This document shows, piece after piece, positions 16,398 through 24,183 of a stretch of 64,000 nucleotides of DNA (position 1 is its first letter; the number at the start of each line of letters is the position of its first letter). Under the pieces are notes generated by a model, which saw nothing but the letters and a program-made list of their open reading frames with translations, was not told the DNA's origin and did no database searches. Source of the stretch: Amycolatopsis acididurans (GTDB taxonomy: Bacteria; Actinomycetota; Actinomycetes; Mycobacteriales; Pseudonocardiaceae); assembly GCF_012328925.1 (NCBI RefSeq), contig NZ_JAAXLS010000003.1, forward strand, positions 124,001-188,000. Direction: 5' to 3'. The translations under genes and the position numbers were made by a program.

Positions 16398-17235
16398 GGA
16401 CGTCCACCAGCGGCAGGGTGAGCGCACCGGATTGCAGGCCGCCCAGATCCACCGCCACGAAGCGGAAACCCGCGTCCAGCACGGCCGAGCGGACCCGGTC
16501 GCGAAGGGGCGCGGCCGCCGCGCGCACGAGGTCTTCGGCGAGCAGTTCGACACGCGCCACGTCGCCGTGGTGACGCACCCGCAGATCGCGGAAACCCAGT
16601 TCCCGCAGGGCGTTCTCGGCCTTTTCCACCTGCGCCAGCTTCGCCGGGGTCACCTCGGAGAAGTGCGGGATGCGGGAGGCCAGGCACGGCGCGGCGGGCT
16701 TGTCGGCGTTGGGCAGGCCCAGCGCGCGGGCCAGCGCCCGCACCGTCGCCTTGCCGATCCCGGCGTCGGCGAGCGGGCGCAGCACCCCGAACTCGCGCGC
16801 CGCGCGCCCGCCGGGTCGGTCGGCCCGGCGGATGTCGTCGGCGTTCTCGCCGTAGGCCAGCGCCGCGAGTCCCTCCCGTGCCGGCAGTTCACTCCAGATC
16901 CGGTCGAACAGCTCGTGTTTGCAGTGGTAGCAGCGGTCCGGCCCGTTCGCGCGGTACGCGGCACGCTCGCCTTCCCGCGTCGGCAGTTCCACCACCGGCG
17001 CCCCGACGAGCGCGGCGATCTCCCGCGCGTCGAGCCGTTCCCGCTCGGGCAGGCTCGGCGAGACCGCGACGATCGCACGCACACCGTCCGCGCCCAGCGT
17101 GCGGACAGCGAGCGCGAGCAGCACCGACGAGTCCACGCCGCCGGAGAACGCGACACCCAGCGGTGCCCGGCCGCGCAGCAGCGCCGCGACCCGTTCTTCG
17201 GCCGCCGCGAGTTCCGCGGGCAACGCTTCGGTCAT
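16390..17235 (-). CDS. larE: LarE, ATP-dependent sulfur transferase of nickel-pincer synthesis
   Basis: 281 aa. The PP-loop SGGVDSS (31-37) binds ATP for adenylylation of the pyridinium carboxylates. Cys102 and Cys105 (RCYHCKHELF) and Cys184 (PCLASRIP) are all present; the three-Cys type is reported to use a [4Fe-4S] cluster for sulfur transfer, instead of sacrificing one Cys as in lactobacilli. The product is the dithio-nucleotide that LarC charges with nickel. It is the first gene of the larE-larB pair and starts 29 bp from a LacI-type operator (17265-17280), facing the lacI-family gene. Confidence 0.93.
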   Translation of the reverse strand: MTEALPAELAAAEERVAALLRGRAPLGVAFSGGVDSSVLLALAVRTLGADGVRAIVAVSPSLPERERLDAREIAALVGAPVVELPTREGERAAYRANGPDRCYHCKHELFDRIWSELPAREGLAALAYGENADDIRRADRPGGRAAREFGVLRPLADAGIGKATVRALARALGLPNADKPAAPCLASRIPHFSEVTPAKLAQVEKAENALRELGFRDLRVRHHGDVARVELLAEDLVRAAAAPLRDRVRSAVLDAGFRFVAVDLGGLQSGALTLPLVDVRG

Positions 17236-17264
17236 GCCTCGATGACACCGGCACGGCCGCGTTT

Positions 17265-17280
17265 TGGCAAGCGATTGTCA
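17265..17280. promoter_or_regulatory. LacI-type operator 1, larE side
   Basis: TGGCAAGCGATTGTCA, an imperfect palindrome centred on a CG step, as is usual for LacI/GalR operators. It lies 30 bp upstream of larE. It matches the copy at 19601-19616 at 15 of 16 positions. Confidence 0.7.
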
Positions 17281-17298
17281 CGAGTTGCCGCCGATTGA

Positions 17299-17314
17299 TG
17301 GCAATCGGTTGCCG
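17299..17314. promoter_or_regulatory. LacI-type operator 2, lacI side
   Basis: TGGCAATCGGTTGCCG, a related palindrome 20 bp upstream of the LacI-family start codon and 34 bp from operator 1. It suggests autoregulation and repression of both divergent promoters. Confidence 0.65.
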
Positions 17315-17334
17315 CTCGCCTAGGATCGGTCCCG

Positions 17335-18420
17335 ATGAGCGAAACGACGCGGCCGCCCACGATCTACGACGTCGCGAAGGCGGCGGGCGTCGCGCCGTCC
17401 ACGGTCTCCCGCGCGTTCTCCCGGCCGGGCCGGGTCAGCGCCGCGACGGCGGCCCGCGTGCACGCCGTGGCCGCCGAACTCGGCTACCGCGTCAACCCGA
17501 TCGCCCGTGCCCTGCAGAACGGGCGCACCGCGACGGTCGCACTCGTCGTGTCCGATGTGACCAATCCGGTCTACTTCGGCATCATCCGGGGCGTCGAGGC
17601 GGCCGCGGCCGACGCGGGCTACACGATGCTGCTCGCCGACGCGCAGGAGTCCGAGGAGCTGGAGCGCACGGCACTGGAGCGGGCGCTGTCCACTGTGGAA
17701 GGTGTCGTGCTGGCGGGGTCGCGGATGTCGGACCGCGCCATCCGCGCCGTCGCCGAGCGGCGCCCAGTGGTCGTGCTCAACCGGATCGTGCCCGGTTCCC
17801 GTTGCGTCGTGCCCGACACCGCCGCCGGGGTCGCCGCCGCGCTGGACCACCTGTGGGACCGGGGCCATCGCACGGTGACCTACCTCGCCGGTCCGGCCGC
17901 GTCGTGGGCGGATGGCAAGCGGTGGCGTTCGGTGCTCGATTCCGGCCCGAAGCTCGGGCTCAAGGTCAACCGCATCGGCCCGTGCGTGCCCACGATGGCC
18001 GGCGGAGTCGCGGCCGCGCGCGAGGTCCTGCGGCAGGGGCCGACGGCGGTGCTGGCCTACAACGACCTGCTCGCCATCGGGCTCATGCGCGGTCTCGCCG
18101 AGGGCGGCTGCCGCGTACCGGAGCAGGTGAGCGTGGTCGGTTTCGACAACGTGTTCGGCGCGGACTGGTGCACGCCTCCGCTGACCACCGTCGCCACTCC
18201 CTTGCGCGCCATGGGCACCGAGGCGTTCCGGGAACTGCACCGGCAGATCCGGGGCGAGAAGATGCGCTCGCGGGCCGTCGTGTCGCTGGCGGCTCAGCTC
18301 GTGGTGCGGGAGTCGACGGGTTTCCGCAGCCGGAAGAGGACCTCCCCGGCGTCGGGCACGACGAGGGTAGCGGGATCGGCGCGCCAGGCCTCGGGGTCCA
18401 CTTCGGACGGATCGAGGTAG
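17335..18420 (+). CDS. LacI-family repressor of the uronate/nickel-pincer cluster
   Basis: 361 aa. Residues 8-55 carry the LacI helix-turn-helix and hinge (PTIYDVAKAAGVAPSTVSRA, GYRVNPIARALQNGR), followed by a periplasmic-binding-protein-like effector domain (VALVVSDVTNPVYFGIIRG ... VSVVGFDNV). It sits between larE and the LarA/uxaC/dehydrogenase genes, with three matching operators around it, so a sugar-acid intermediate is the likely inducer. Members usually end near LVVRESTG; here the frame continues another 38 residues, and 127 bp overlap, antisense, the end of the LarA-like gene. Confidence 0.92.
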   Translation: MSETTRPPTIYDVAKAAGVAPSTVSRAFSRPGRVSAATAARVHAVAAELGYRVNPIARALQNGRTATVALVVSDVTNPVYFGIIRGVEAAAADAGYTMLLADAQESEELERTALERALSTVEGVVLAGSRMSDRAIRAVAERRPVVVLNRIVPGSRCVVPDTAAGVAAALDHLWDRGHRTVTYLAGPAASWADGKRWRSVLDSGPKLGLKVNRIGPCVPTMAGGVAAAREVLRQGPTAVLAYNDLLAIGLMRGLAEGGCRVPEQVSVVGFDNVFGADWCTPPLTTVATPLRAMGTEAFRELHRQIRGEKMRSRAVVSLAAQLVVRESTGFRSRKRTSPASGTTRVAGSARQASGSTSDGSR

Positions 18421-19547
18421 TCCAGATTGGCCGCGCGCACGCGGTCTTCCGGGATGCCGGTGGCCAGCGTGACGGTGACCCGGCAGTGCTCGCCCGATTC
18501 CGCGTCGTAGGTGCCCGCGCCACGCAGGTGGGTCGAATGCGCGAGCACGCCCCAGTGCAGGTGCTTGAACCTGTCCCACTGCCGCACGAAATAGTCCCGC
18601 GTGTGGTAGCCGATCCGCTCGATTTCCGGGTGCATCCGCGAGATCGAGGTGATGTGCGGCGCGTAGAGCACCACCTGGCCGCCGTCGGCGGTGACCGGTT
18701 CGACCTTGTAGAAACCCTTCGCCGCGGTCCACATGTCCTCGTACTTCGCGGGCATGATCGACAGCACCCGGCGTACCGGCTCGTCGAGGTAGCGGATGTG
18801 CACCCGCGACGAGACCTCCGCGGCGGCACGCCAGGCGCCGCCGGGGCTGCCGAACGAGGCGCTGTGCAGGTCCCCGGTGCCCGAGCCGACCACGACGCAC
18901 AGCGCGTGCCGTTGCCCCGGCACGAGCGAGGCGGCCTCGTCGATCAGCGCCCGCACCGCGGTGATGCCGGAGGTGCCGATGATGTCGCGGCTGGTGATCA
19001 GCGCGCCGAGCCAGTGGGAGACGTCGATGACCTCGGGCCCGGACAGGCCCGGGAACAGGTACTTGTTACCGCCGGAGAACCCGACGACCTCGTGCGGGAA
19101 CACCGGGCCGACGATGATCGTCACGTCGTGCTCGACCACCGCACGGTTGATCCGCACGTCCACGCCCTCGTGCAGCAGCCCGCCGGAGAGCTCGGCGATC
19201 GTCTCGGCGGAGATGTGGCCCGCGGTGAAGAACGTGGCCGGGTTCCACCATTCGTGGTTGCGCACCTCGAGCCCGGGATGGGCGCCGATCCACGAGGCGA
19301 GCCGGTCCTCGCTCATCGCCGCGTGCGTGCCGAGCGCGACCACCGCCGTCATCCGGCTCACCCGGCCGGACAGCTCCGCGTGCAGCGCGCCCATCAGCAT
19401 CGGCAGCGGGCAGCTGCGGGTGGCGTCGGGCACGACGAGGCACACGCTGCGGCCGTCGAGGTCGAGCTCGGCCAGCTGCCCGGCGAGGAACTCCCGCACC
19501 TGCTCGTCGGTCAGCGGGGTGCCGGAGATCGTGGTCGCGTCGGGCAT
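18294..19547 (-). CDS. LarA-family nickel-pincer-dependent hydroxyacid racemase/epimerase
   Basis: 417 aa from ATG 19547. Key LarA residues are conserved: Asp41/Arg44 in PDATRSCP, catalytic His75 in ALGTH and His152 in PHEVVGFSGG, cofactor-anchoring Lys162 in GGNKYLFPG, and Ni ligand His178 in DVSHW. The His-Lys-His spacings (10 and 16) equal those of Lactobacillus plantarum LarA (174/184/200). The family moves hydride at the alpha carbon of 2-hydroxyacids. Neighbours uxaC and a fructuronate-reductase-like gene argue for a sugar-acid substrate; D-mannonate/D-gluconate C2 epimerisation fits best. It diverges from uxaC across a 99-bp region with a LacI operator. True lactate racemase is less likely. 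Confidence 0.88.
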   Translation of the reverse strand: MPDATTISGTPLTDEQVREFLAGQLAELDLDGRSVCLVVPDATRSCPLPMLMGALHAELSGRVSRMTAVVALGTHAAMSEDRLASWIGAHPGLEVRNHEWWNPATFFTAGHISAETIAELSGGLLHEGVDVRINRAVVEHDVTIIVGPVFPHEVVGFSGGNKYLFPGLSGPEVIDVSHWLGALITSRDIIGTSGITAVRALIDEAASLVPGQRHALCVVVGSGTGDLHSASFGSPGGAWRAAAEVSSRVHIRYLDEPVRRVLSIMPAKYEDMWTAAKGFYKVEPVTADGGQVVLYAPHITSISRMHPEIERIGYHTRDYFVRQWDRFKHLHWGVLAHSTHLRGAGTYDAESGEHCRVTVTLATGIPEDRVRAANLDYLDPSEVDPEAWRADPATLVVPDAGEVLFRLRKPVDSRTTS

Positions 19548-19600
19548 GAGCCCACCCTGCTCGCCCGCACGGCCCGGGCGCAACCCGCGGCGGCAACTCG

Positions 19601-19616
19601 TGGCAACCGATTGTCA
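19601..19616. promoter_or_regulatory. LacI-type operator 3, between the LarA-like gene and uxaC
   Basis: TGGCAACCGATTGTCA lies 54 bp upstream of the LarA-like start and 31 bp upstream of uxaC. It is nearly identical to the operator before larE, placing cofactor synthesis, the LarA-like enzyme and uronate catabolism in one predicted regulon. Confidence 0.7.
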
Positions 19617-19646
19617 CCTTTGCCCGGGCCGGGTGAGATGGGCGGC

Positions 19647-21059
19647 ATGGCTCGTACACTGGCGCCGCATCCCGACCGGTTGTTCCCGGCCGATCCGGGT
19701 GTCCGTGAGCTCGCCCGCCGCATCTACCAGGAGATCCGCGAGGCGCCGATCATCTCGCCACACGGGCATGTCGACGTCGCCACGCTCGCCGACGACGAGC
19801 CGTTCACCGACCCCGCGACGCTGTTCATCACTCCCGACCACTACGTCACGCGGCTCCTGCACGCGGGCGGTGTGCCGCTGGACAAGCTGGGTGTCGGCCG
19901 CGCTGCACTGTCCGAAGAGGACTCCCGTGGGGTGTGGCGGATCCTGTGCGAGCGCTGGGCGCTCTTCCGCGGGACACCGGTGCGGTACTGGCTTGAGTCC
20001 GAGCTGGCGGAGATCTTCGGCGTGACCGAGCAGCCGGACGCGGCGAACGCGGACGCGATCTACGACACGATCGCCGGCTGCCTGCGCCGCCCGGAGTTCC
20101 GGCCTCGCGCGCTGTTCCGGCGGTTCGGGATCGACGTGCTCGCCACCACCGACGATCCCTGCGACGACCTGGCGGCCCACCGGCGGCTGGCCGGCGATCC
20201 GTCGTGGCAGGGCCGCGTCGTGCCGACCTTCCGCCCGGATCGCTACCTCGAGCCGGGCCGGGCGGGCTGGCGCGCGGCGGTCGACCGGCTCGGCGAGGTC
20301 ACCGGCATCGACACGGGTGACTACGCGGGCTATGTTCGCGCGCTGGAGGAGCGGCGCCGGTATTTCCACGAGCACGGCGCGGTGTCCGCCGACCACAGCC
20401 ACCCCGACGTGCGCACCGATCCGCTCGACCCGGCGCAGGCGGCACGCGTCTACGCCGCCGCCCGTGCCGGGACGGCGACCGAGGCCGAGGCGACCGCGTT
20501 CCGGCGGCACATGCTGCTGGAGATGGCCCGGATGTCCACCGAGGACGGCCTGGTGATGACGCTGCATCCCGGCATCCGGCGCGGCCACCACACGCCGACC
20601 TCGGCGGCGTACGGTCCCGACACCGGGCACGACATCCCGCTGCGTATGGAGTTCACCGACGCGCTCCGCCCGTTGCTGGAGCGGTTCGGCACGCATCCGA
20701 ACCTCACCCTCGTCCTGTTCACCGTGGACGAGACCACCTACTCCCGCGAGATCGCGCCGCTCGCGGGGTTCTACCCGGCGGTGTTCATCGGCGCGCCGTG
20801 GTGGTTCCTCGACGCGCCCGACGCGATCCGCCGGTTCCGCGGCGCGGTCACCGAAACGGCCGGCTACGGCAAGCTCGCCGGGTTCGTCGACGACACGCGC
20901 GCGTTCTGCTCGATCCCCGCACGACACGACATGGCCCGGCGGCTCGACGCGCGGGTGCTGGCCGAACTGGTCGCCGAGCACCGCCTGGACGAGGACGAGG
21001 CGATCGAGACCGCGCGGGACCTGGTGGGCGCGCAGCCGATGCGGGTGTTCCGCCTGTGA
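19647..21059 (+). CDS. uxaC: Glucuronate/uronate isomerase UxaC
   Basis: 470 aa from ATG 19647 (an in-frame ATG at 19638 is possible). It is an amidohydrolase-like TIM barrel: ISPHGHVD (36-43) gives the metal His pair, and blocks such as LVMTLHPG, HDIPLRMEFTDALRPLLERF, APWWFLD and GFVDDTRAF are typical of UxaC. The enzyme interconverts D-glucuronate with D-fructuronate, and D-galacturonate with D-tagaturonate. Its stop overlaps the GTG of the reductase gene, forming an operon. A LacI operator lies just upstream. No uronate transporter or mannonate dehydratase is in the window. Confidence 0.92.
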   Translation: MARTLAPHPDRLFPADPGVRELARRIYQEIREAPIISPHGHVDVATLADDEPFTDPATLFITPDHYVTRLLHAGGVPLDKLGVGRAALSEEDSRGVWRILCERWALFRGTPVRYWLESELAEIFGVTEQPDAANADAIYDTIAGCLRRPEFRPRALFRRFGIDVLATTDDPCDDLAAHRRLAGDPSWQGRVVPTFRPDRYLEPGRAGWRAAVDRLGEVTGIDTGDYAGYVRALEERRRYFHEHGAVSADHSHPDVRTDPLDPAQAARVYAAARAGTATEAEATAFRRHMLLEMARMSTEDGLVMTLHPGIRRGHHTPTSAAYGPDTGHDIPLRMEFTDALRPLLERFGTHPNLTLVLFTVDETTYSREIAPLAGFYPAVFIGAPWWFLDAPDAIRRFRGAVTETAGYGKLAGFVDDTRAFCSIPARHDMARRLDARVLAELVAEHRLDEDEAIETARDLVGAQPMRVFRL

Positions 21060-22348
21060 GGCTGTCCCGCACCACCGCCGCCGCGCCGGTCCGTATCGTC
21101 CACCTTGGACTCGGCAACTTCTTCCGTGCGCACCAGGCCTGGTACACCGCGCACGCGCCGGACGCGCAGGACTGGGGCATCGCCGCGTTCACCGGCCGTA
21201 GCGCGAAACTCGCCGACACACTGTCCGCACAGGACGGTGTGTACACCCTGATCACGCGCGAGGCGAAGGACGAGTTCGAGGTCGTCTCGTCGATCAGCCG
21301 GGCGCACGGCGCGGGCAAGCACGACGCCTGGCTGCGCTACCTCGCTTCACCGGACACGCGCGTCGTCACGTTGACCGTGACCGAGGCGGGCTACACGCGC
21401 GACCGCGACGGCGGGCTCGACACCACCGACCCCGCGGTCGCCGCGGATCTGACCGCGCTCCGCCGGGGTGCTCCCGTCAGGACGGCGGTGGCGCGGCTGG
21501 TGGCGGGACTGGCCGCGCGACGCGACGCCGGCGCCGGGCCGATCGCGGTCGTGCCGTGCGACAACCTGCCCGGCAACGGCGAGGTGCTCGCGCGGCTCAC
21601 CGCGGAGTGCGCCGATCTCGTGGCGCCGGGCTGTGCGGAGGTGGCCTCGTTCGTCACGACGATGGTCGACCGCATCACGCCCGCGACGACCGGCGCCGAT
21701 CTCGCTACCGCCGAGGCGGCGACCGGATACCGCGACGAGGCGCCGGTCGTCACCGAACCGTTCTCGGAATGGGTGCTCAGCGGCGAGTTCCCCGGCGGCC
21801 GTCCACAATGGAGCGCGACCTTCACCGACGACGTGATGCCCTACGAGCGAAGGAAACTCTGGCTGCTCAACGGCGCCCACTCGCTGCTCGCCTACACCGC
21901 CGCCCTGCGCGGGCACCGTACCGTCGGCGAGGCCGTCGCCGACGAGGTCTGCCGCAGCTGGCTCGCCGAGTGGTGGCAGGAGGCCGTGCCACATCTGGAT
22001 CTTCCGGCCGCGGACCTGGACGCCTACTGCCGCGCGCTGCTGACGCGCTTCGCCAATCCCGGTGTGCGCCACCAGCTCGCCCAGATCGCCATGGACGGAT
22101 CCCAGAAGCTGCCCGCGCGGATCCTTCCGGTGCTGCGGGAAGAACGCGACGCTGGACGGTTGCCGCGAGGCGCGGTGCGCTTGCTGGCGGGCTGGGTCTG
22201 CCATCTCACCGGAGCCGGCGTGCCCGTCTCCGATCCCGGCGCCGCGGGAGTGCGCGACGAACGCGACGCGCTGGCCCTGCTGGATCTGGCCGGGGACGAG
22301 GAACTGCGCGCCGCCGTCGCCGCCGAGGCGAACCGGTTGCGCGGCTGA
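21056..22348 (+). CDS. uxuB: Mannitol-dehydrogenase-family oxidoreductase, probably fructuronate reductase
   Basis: 430 aa from GTG 21056, which overlaps the uxaC stop by 4 bp (GTGA). HLGLGNFFRAHQ (16-27) is the N-terminal nucleotide-binding signature of the polyol-specific long-chain dehydrogenases; VPCDNLPGNG and the catalytic Lys267-Asn272-His275 (KLWLLNGAH) are intact. Coupling to uxaC makes D-fructuronate to D-mannonate reduction with NADH the most likely reaction; mannitol, arabinitol or tagaturonate remain possible. D-mannonate would then feed the LarA-like epimerase. A copy of the 11-bp palindrome (TCCACAATGGA) lies inside at 21802-21812. Confidence 0.88.
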   Translation: MRLSRTTAAAPVRIVHLGLGNFFRAHQAWYTAHAPDAQDWGIAAFTGRSAKLADTLSAQDGVYTLITREAKDEFEVVSSISRAHGAGKHDAWLRYLASPDTRVVTLTVTEAGYTRDRDGGLDTTDPAVAADLTALRRGAPVRTAVARLVAGLAARRDAGAGPIAVVPCDNLPGNGEVLARLTAECADLVAPGCAEVASFVTTMVDRITPATTGADLATAEAATGYRDEAPVVTEPFSEWVLSGEFPGGRPQWSATFTDDVMPYERRKLWLLNGAHSLLAYTAALRGHRTVGEAVADEVCRSWLAEWWQEAVPHLDLPAADLDAYCRALLTRFANPGVRHQLAQIAMDGSQKLPARILPVLREERDAGRLPRGAVRLLAGWVCHLTGAGVPVSDPGAAGVRDERDALALLDLAGDEELRAAVAAEANRLRG

Positions 22349-22376
22349 GCTCCGGCCCGCACGCCACTGCCTGGCC

Positions 22377-22464
22377 CCACCAGGTCTCGCCGGGCCTCCG
22401 CCACCGCCCCGCCAGGTCTTGCCACCACTCACCGGGCCTCGCCACCGCCCCACCAGGCATCGCC
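22377..22464. repeat. Short imperfect GC-rich repeats downstream of uxuB
   Basis: The 240-bp gap after uxuB contains near-copies of CCGGGCCTCSGCCACCGCCCC (22390-22410; 22432-22451 with one base missing) interleaved with three CCAGGYMTYGCC segments. It has no hairpin strong enough to call a terminator. Confidence 0.4.
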
Positions 22465-22508
22465 CCGGATCACTCCCGCACGCTCTCGTTCGCCCGACCG
22501 GCCCCTCC

Positions 22509-22530
22509 TTAAATCAATCGCTTGACTTAA
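22509..22530. promoter_or_regulatory. TetR-type operator before the P450 cluster
   Basis: TTAAATCA-N6-TGACTTAA: half-sites and 6-bp spacing match the operator at 13476-13495 (TTAAGTCA-N6-TGACTTA). It lies 58 bp upstream of the first P450 start codon. One mismatch breaks the symmetry. Confidence 0.6.
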
Positions 22531-22588
22531 GGTGCCTTGTCCGGTTGGCTATTTCCCAACCGGTGCACGTCTTGCGAAGGAGGCCGTC

Positions 22589-23809
22589 GTGGGTGCAGGT
22601 GAGCCCGAAGAGGTGCTGGACTACCCGATCCCCAGTCCCGCCGCTTTGGAGCCGCCGCCGGAGTGGGCCCGGCTGCGGGACCGGTGCCCGGTCGCGCGCG
22701 TCACGCTGCCCAGCGGCGACGAGGCTTCCCTGCTCACCCGCTACGCCGACGTCAAGCAGGCGCTCTCCGACCCGCGGTTTTCCCGCCGGCTCACGGCCAA
22801 AGGCGCCGCCCGCATCGCCGACAGCGAGTCCGGCGGCGTGTTCAGCAGCGACACGACCGACGCGCTCCCCCAGTCCGGGCAGGGGCACCTCAAGTGGCGG
22901 CGCATGGTCGGCCGATGGTTCACCGCCAAGCGGATGGCGGCGCTGCGGCCGGGCATCGAGGAGATCGCGCACCGGCTCCTCGACGACATGGTCAAGAGCG
23001 GGCCGCCCGCCGACCTCAAGGCGGGCCTCGGGTTCCCGCTTCCGGTGTGGGTGATCTGCACGCTGCTCGGGGTGCCCGACAGCGACCGCGACCGCTTCGC
23101 CTACTGGTCGGACACGATGCTGAACCTGACCCGCTACGGCGATGACGAGATCAGCCAGGCCCAGGCGGCGTTCGCCGCCTACCTCGGGAGCCACATCGAG
23201 GCGAAGCGGTCGGCGCCGGGGGACGACCTGCTCAGCGAGCTGATCACGGCGACCGACTCCGATGGCGAGCGCCTGTCCGACGCGACGCTCGTGGCCACCG
23301 GCAAGGCACTGCTCGTCGCCGGGCACGAGACCACCGCCACCATGATCGGCGAGATGGTCGCGATGCTGCTGTCCGACCGGCGTCGCTGGAAGCGGCTGCT
23401 CGCGGACCGGTCGCTGGTGCGCACCGCCGTCGAGGAGGCGCTGCGGTTCGATGCGAACCCCGGCATCGGCCTGCCGCGCTACATCAGCGAGGACACCGAG
23501 ATCGGCGAGCACAGTCTGGCGGCGGGCACCACGGTGATGTGCAGCATGGCGGCCGCCAACCGGGACGTCGCGGTGTTCGCCAACGCCGCGGACATGGACC
23601 TCGGCCGCAGCCCCAATACGCACCTGGCCTTCGGTTCGGGCGCGCACTCCTGCCTCGGCCAGGCGCTGGCCCGCACCGAACTGCAGGCCGTGCTCACCGT
23701 CCTGTTGGACCGGCTGCCCAGCCTGGAGCTGGCCGTCGACGTGGCGGAGCTGCGCCGGGTCGAGGGCCTGCCGGTCGGCGGGCTGCGTGAAGTCCCGGTC
23801 CGATGGTGA
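22589..23809 (+). CDS. Cytochrome P450 (first of two)
   Basis: 406 aa from GTG 22589, with AAGGAGG (22577-22583) 5 nt upstream; an earlier GTG at 22532 lacks a ribosome site. The P450 hallmarks are complete: I-helix AGHETTA (244-250), K-helix EEALR, and the heme loop FGSGAHSCLG with ligand Cys355. The substrate loops give no clear call. It resembles soluble actinobacterial P450s that take electrons from a 3Fe-4S ferredoxin; one such ferredoxin follows. It is under the TetR-type operator at 22509-22530. The stop codon overlaps the ATG of the TetR relic. Confidence 0.92.
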   Translation: MGAGEPEEVLDYPIPSPAALEPPPEWARLRDRCPVARVTLPSGDEASLLTRYADVKQALSDPRFSRRLTAKGAARIADSESGGVFSSDTTDALPQSGQGHLKWRRMVGRWFTAKRMAALRPGIEEIAHRLLDDMVKSGPPADLKAGLGFPLPVWVICTLLGVPDSDRDRFAYWSDTMLNLTRYGDDEISQAQAAFAAYLGSHIEAKRSAPGDDLLSELITATDSDGERLSDATLVATGKALLVAGHETTATMIGEMVAMLLSDRRRWKRLLADRSLVRTAVEEALRFDANPGIGLPRYISEDTEIGEHSLAAGTTVMCSMAAANRDVAVFANAADMDLGRSPNTHLAFGSGAHSCLGQALARTELQAVLTVLLDRLPSLELAVDVAELRRVEGLPVGGLREVPVRW

Positions 23810-23940
23810 CGACCGAGGACAAGGCGGCGCGCGCGAACGCGACGCGGGAGGCCGCCACGCGCCGGGCCACCTGGGAGGCCGCCGGCACCTCCCTGATCGA
23901 CGTGCTCACCGGGCTGTATCCGGCGCCGGTCACGAGATGA
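23803..23940 (+). pseudogene. C-terminal relic of a TetR-family gene
   Basis: A 45-codon frame between the P450 stop and the ferredoxin ends in RRATWEAAGTSLIDVLTGLY then PAPVT. That aligns closely with the last part of the TetR at 13649-14323 (PRATWHDAATGLIDALTGLW then LAPVT). The DNA-binding domain and most of the ligand domain are absent. The most economical reading is a former regulator gene of this cluster reduced to its tail, while the operator in front of the P450 survives. It could still be translated from ATG 23803, but no ribosome site is visible. Confidence 0.6.
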
Positions 23941-23956
23941 CAAGGAGGACGAGGCG

Positions 23957-24163
23957 ATGAAGGTGACCGTGGACGAGGCCACATGCTGCGGCGCCGGGCA
24001 ATGCGTGCTGCTCGCGCCCGAGGTGTTCGACCAGCGCGAGGACGACGGCATCGTCGTCCTGCTCGACGCCGAACCCGACGGGGACCTGCACCCGGCGGTG
24101 CGCGAGGCCGCTCACGTGTGCCCGGCCGAAGCGATCTCGCTGACCGAAGTGAACCGCCGCTGA
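23957..24163 (+). CDS. 3Fe-4S ferredoxin, partner of the first P450
   Basis: 68 aa; ACAAGGAGG precedes the ATG. Cys10 and Cys16 (TCCGAGQC) and Cys55 (HVCP) are the three ligands of the actinobacterial P450-type [3Fe-4S] ferredoxin; an extra Cys11 sits where most members have Ile or Val. It transfers electrons from a ferredoxin reductase, not encoded here, to a P450. It lies 16 bp after the TetR relic and 20 bp before the second P450. Confidence 0.9.
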   Translation: MKVTVDEATCCGAGQCVLLAPEVFDQREDDGIVVLLDAEPDGDLHPAVREAAHVCPAEAISLTEVNRR

Positions 24164-24183
24164 CCACCACGAAGGGAGACCGC

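Noticed and set aside
18294-19547. Calling the LarA-family protein a lactate racemase
   Set aside because: The family covers many hydroxyacids, and the neighbours are hexuronate genes; no lactate permease or dehydrogenase is nearby.
16878-19646. A very long open frame on the plus strand running through the lar/lacI/LarA region into uxaC (about 1,390 codons in total)
   Set aside because: It crosses genes with clear families on both strands, has Arg/Gly/Pro-rich nonsense composition until the real uxaC start at 19647, and is a by-product of high GC.
22377-22464. CRISPR array
   Set aside because: Repeats are short, imperfect and irregular, with no unique spacers and no cas genes in the window.
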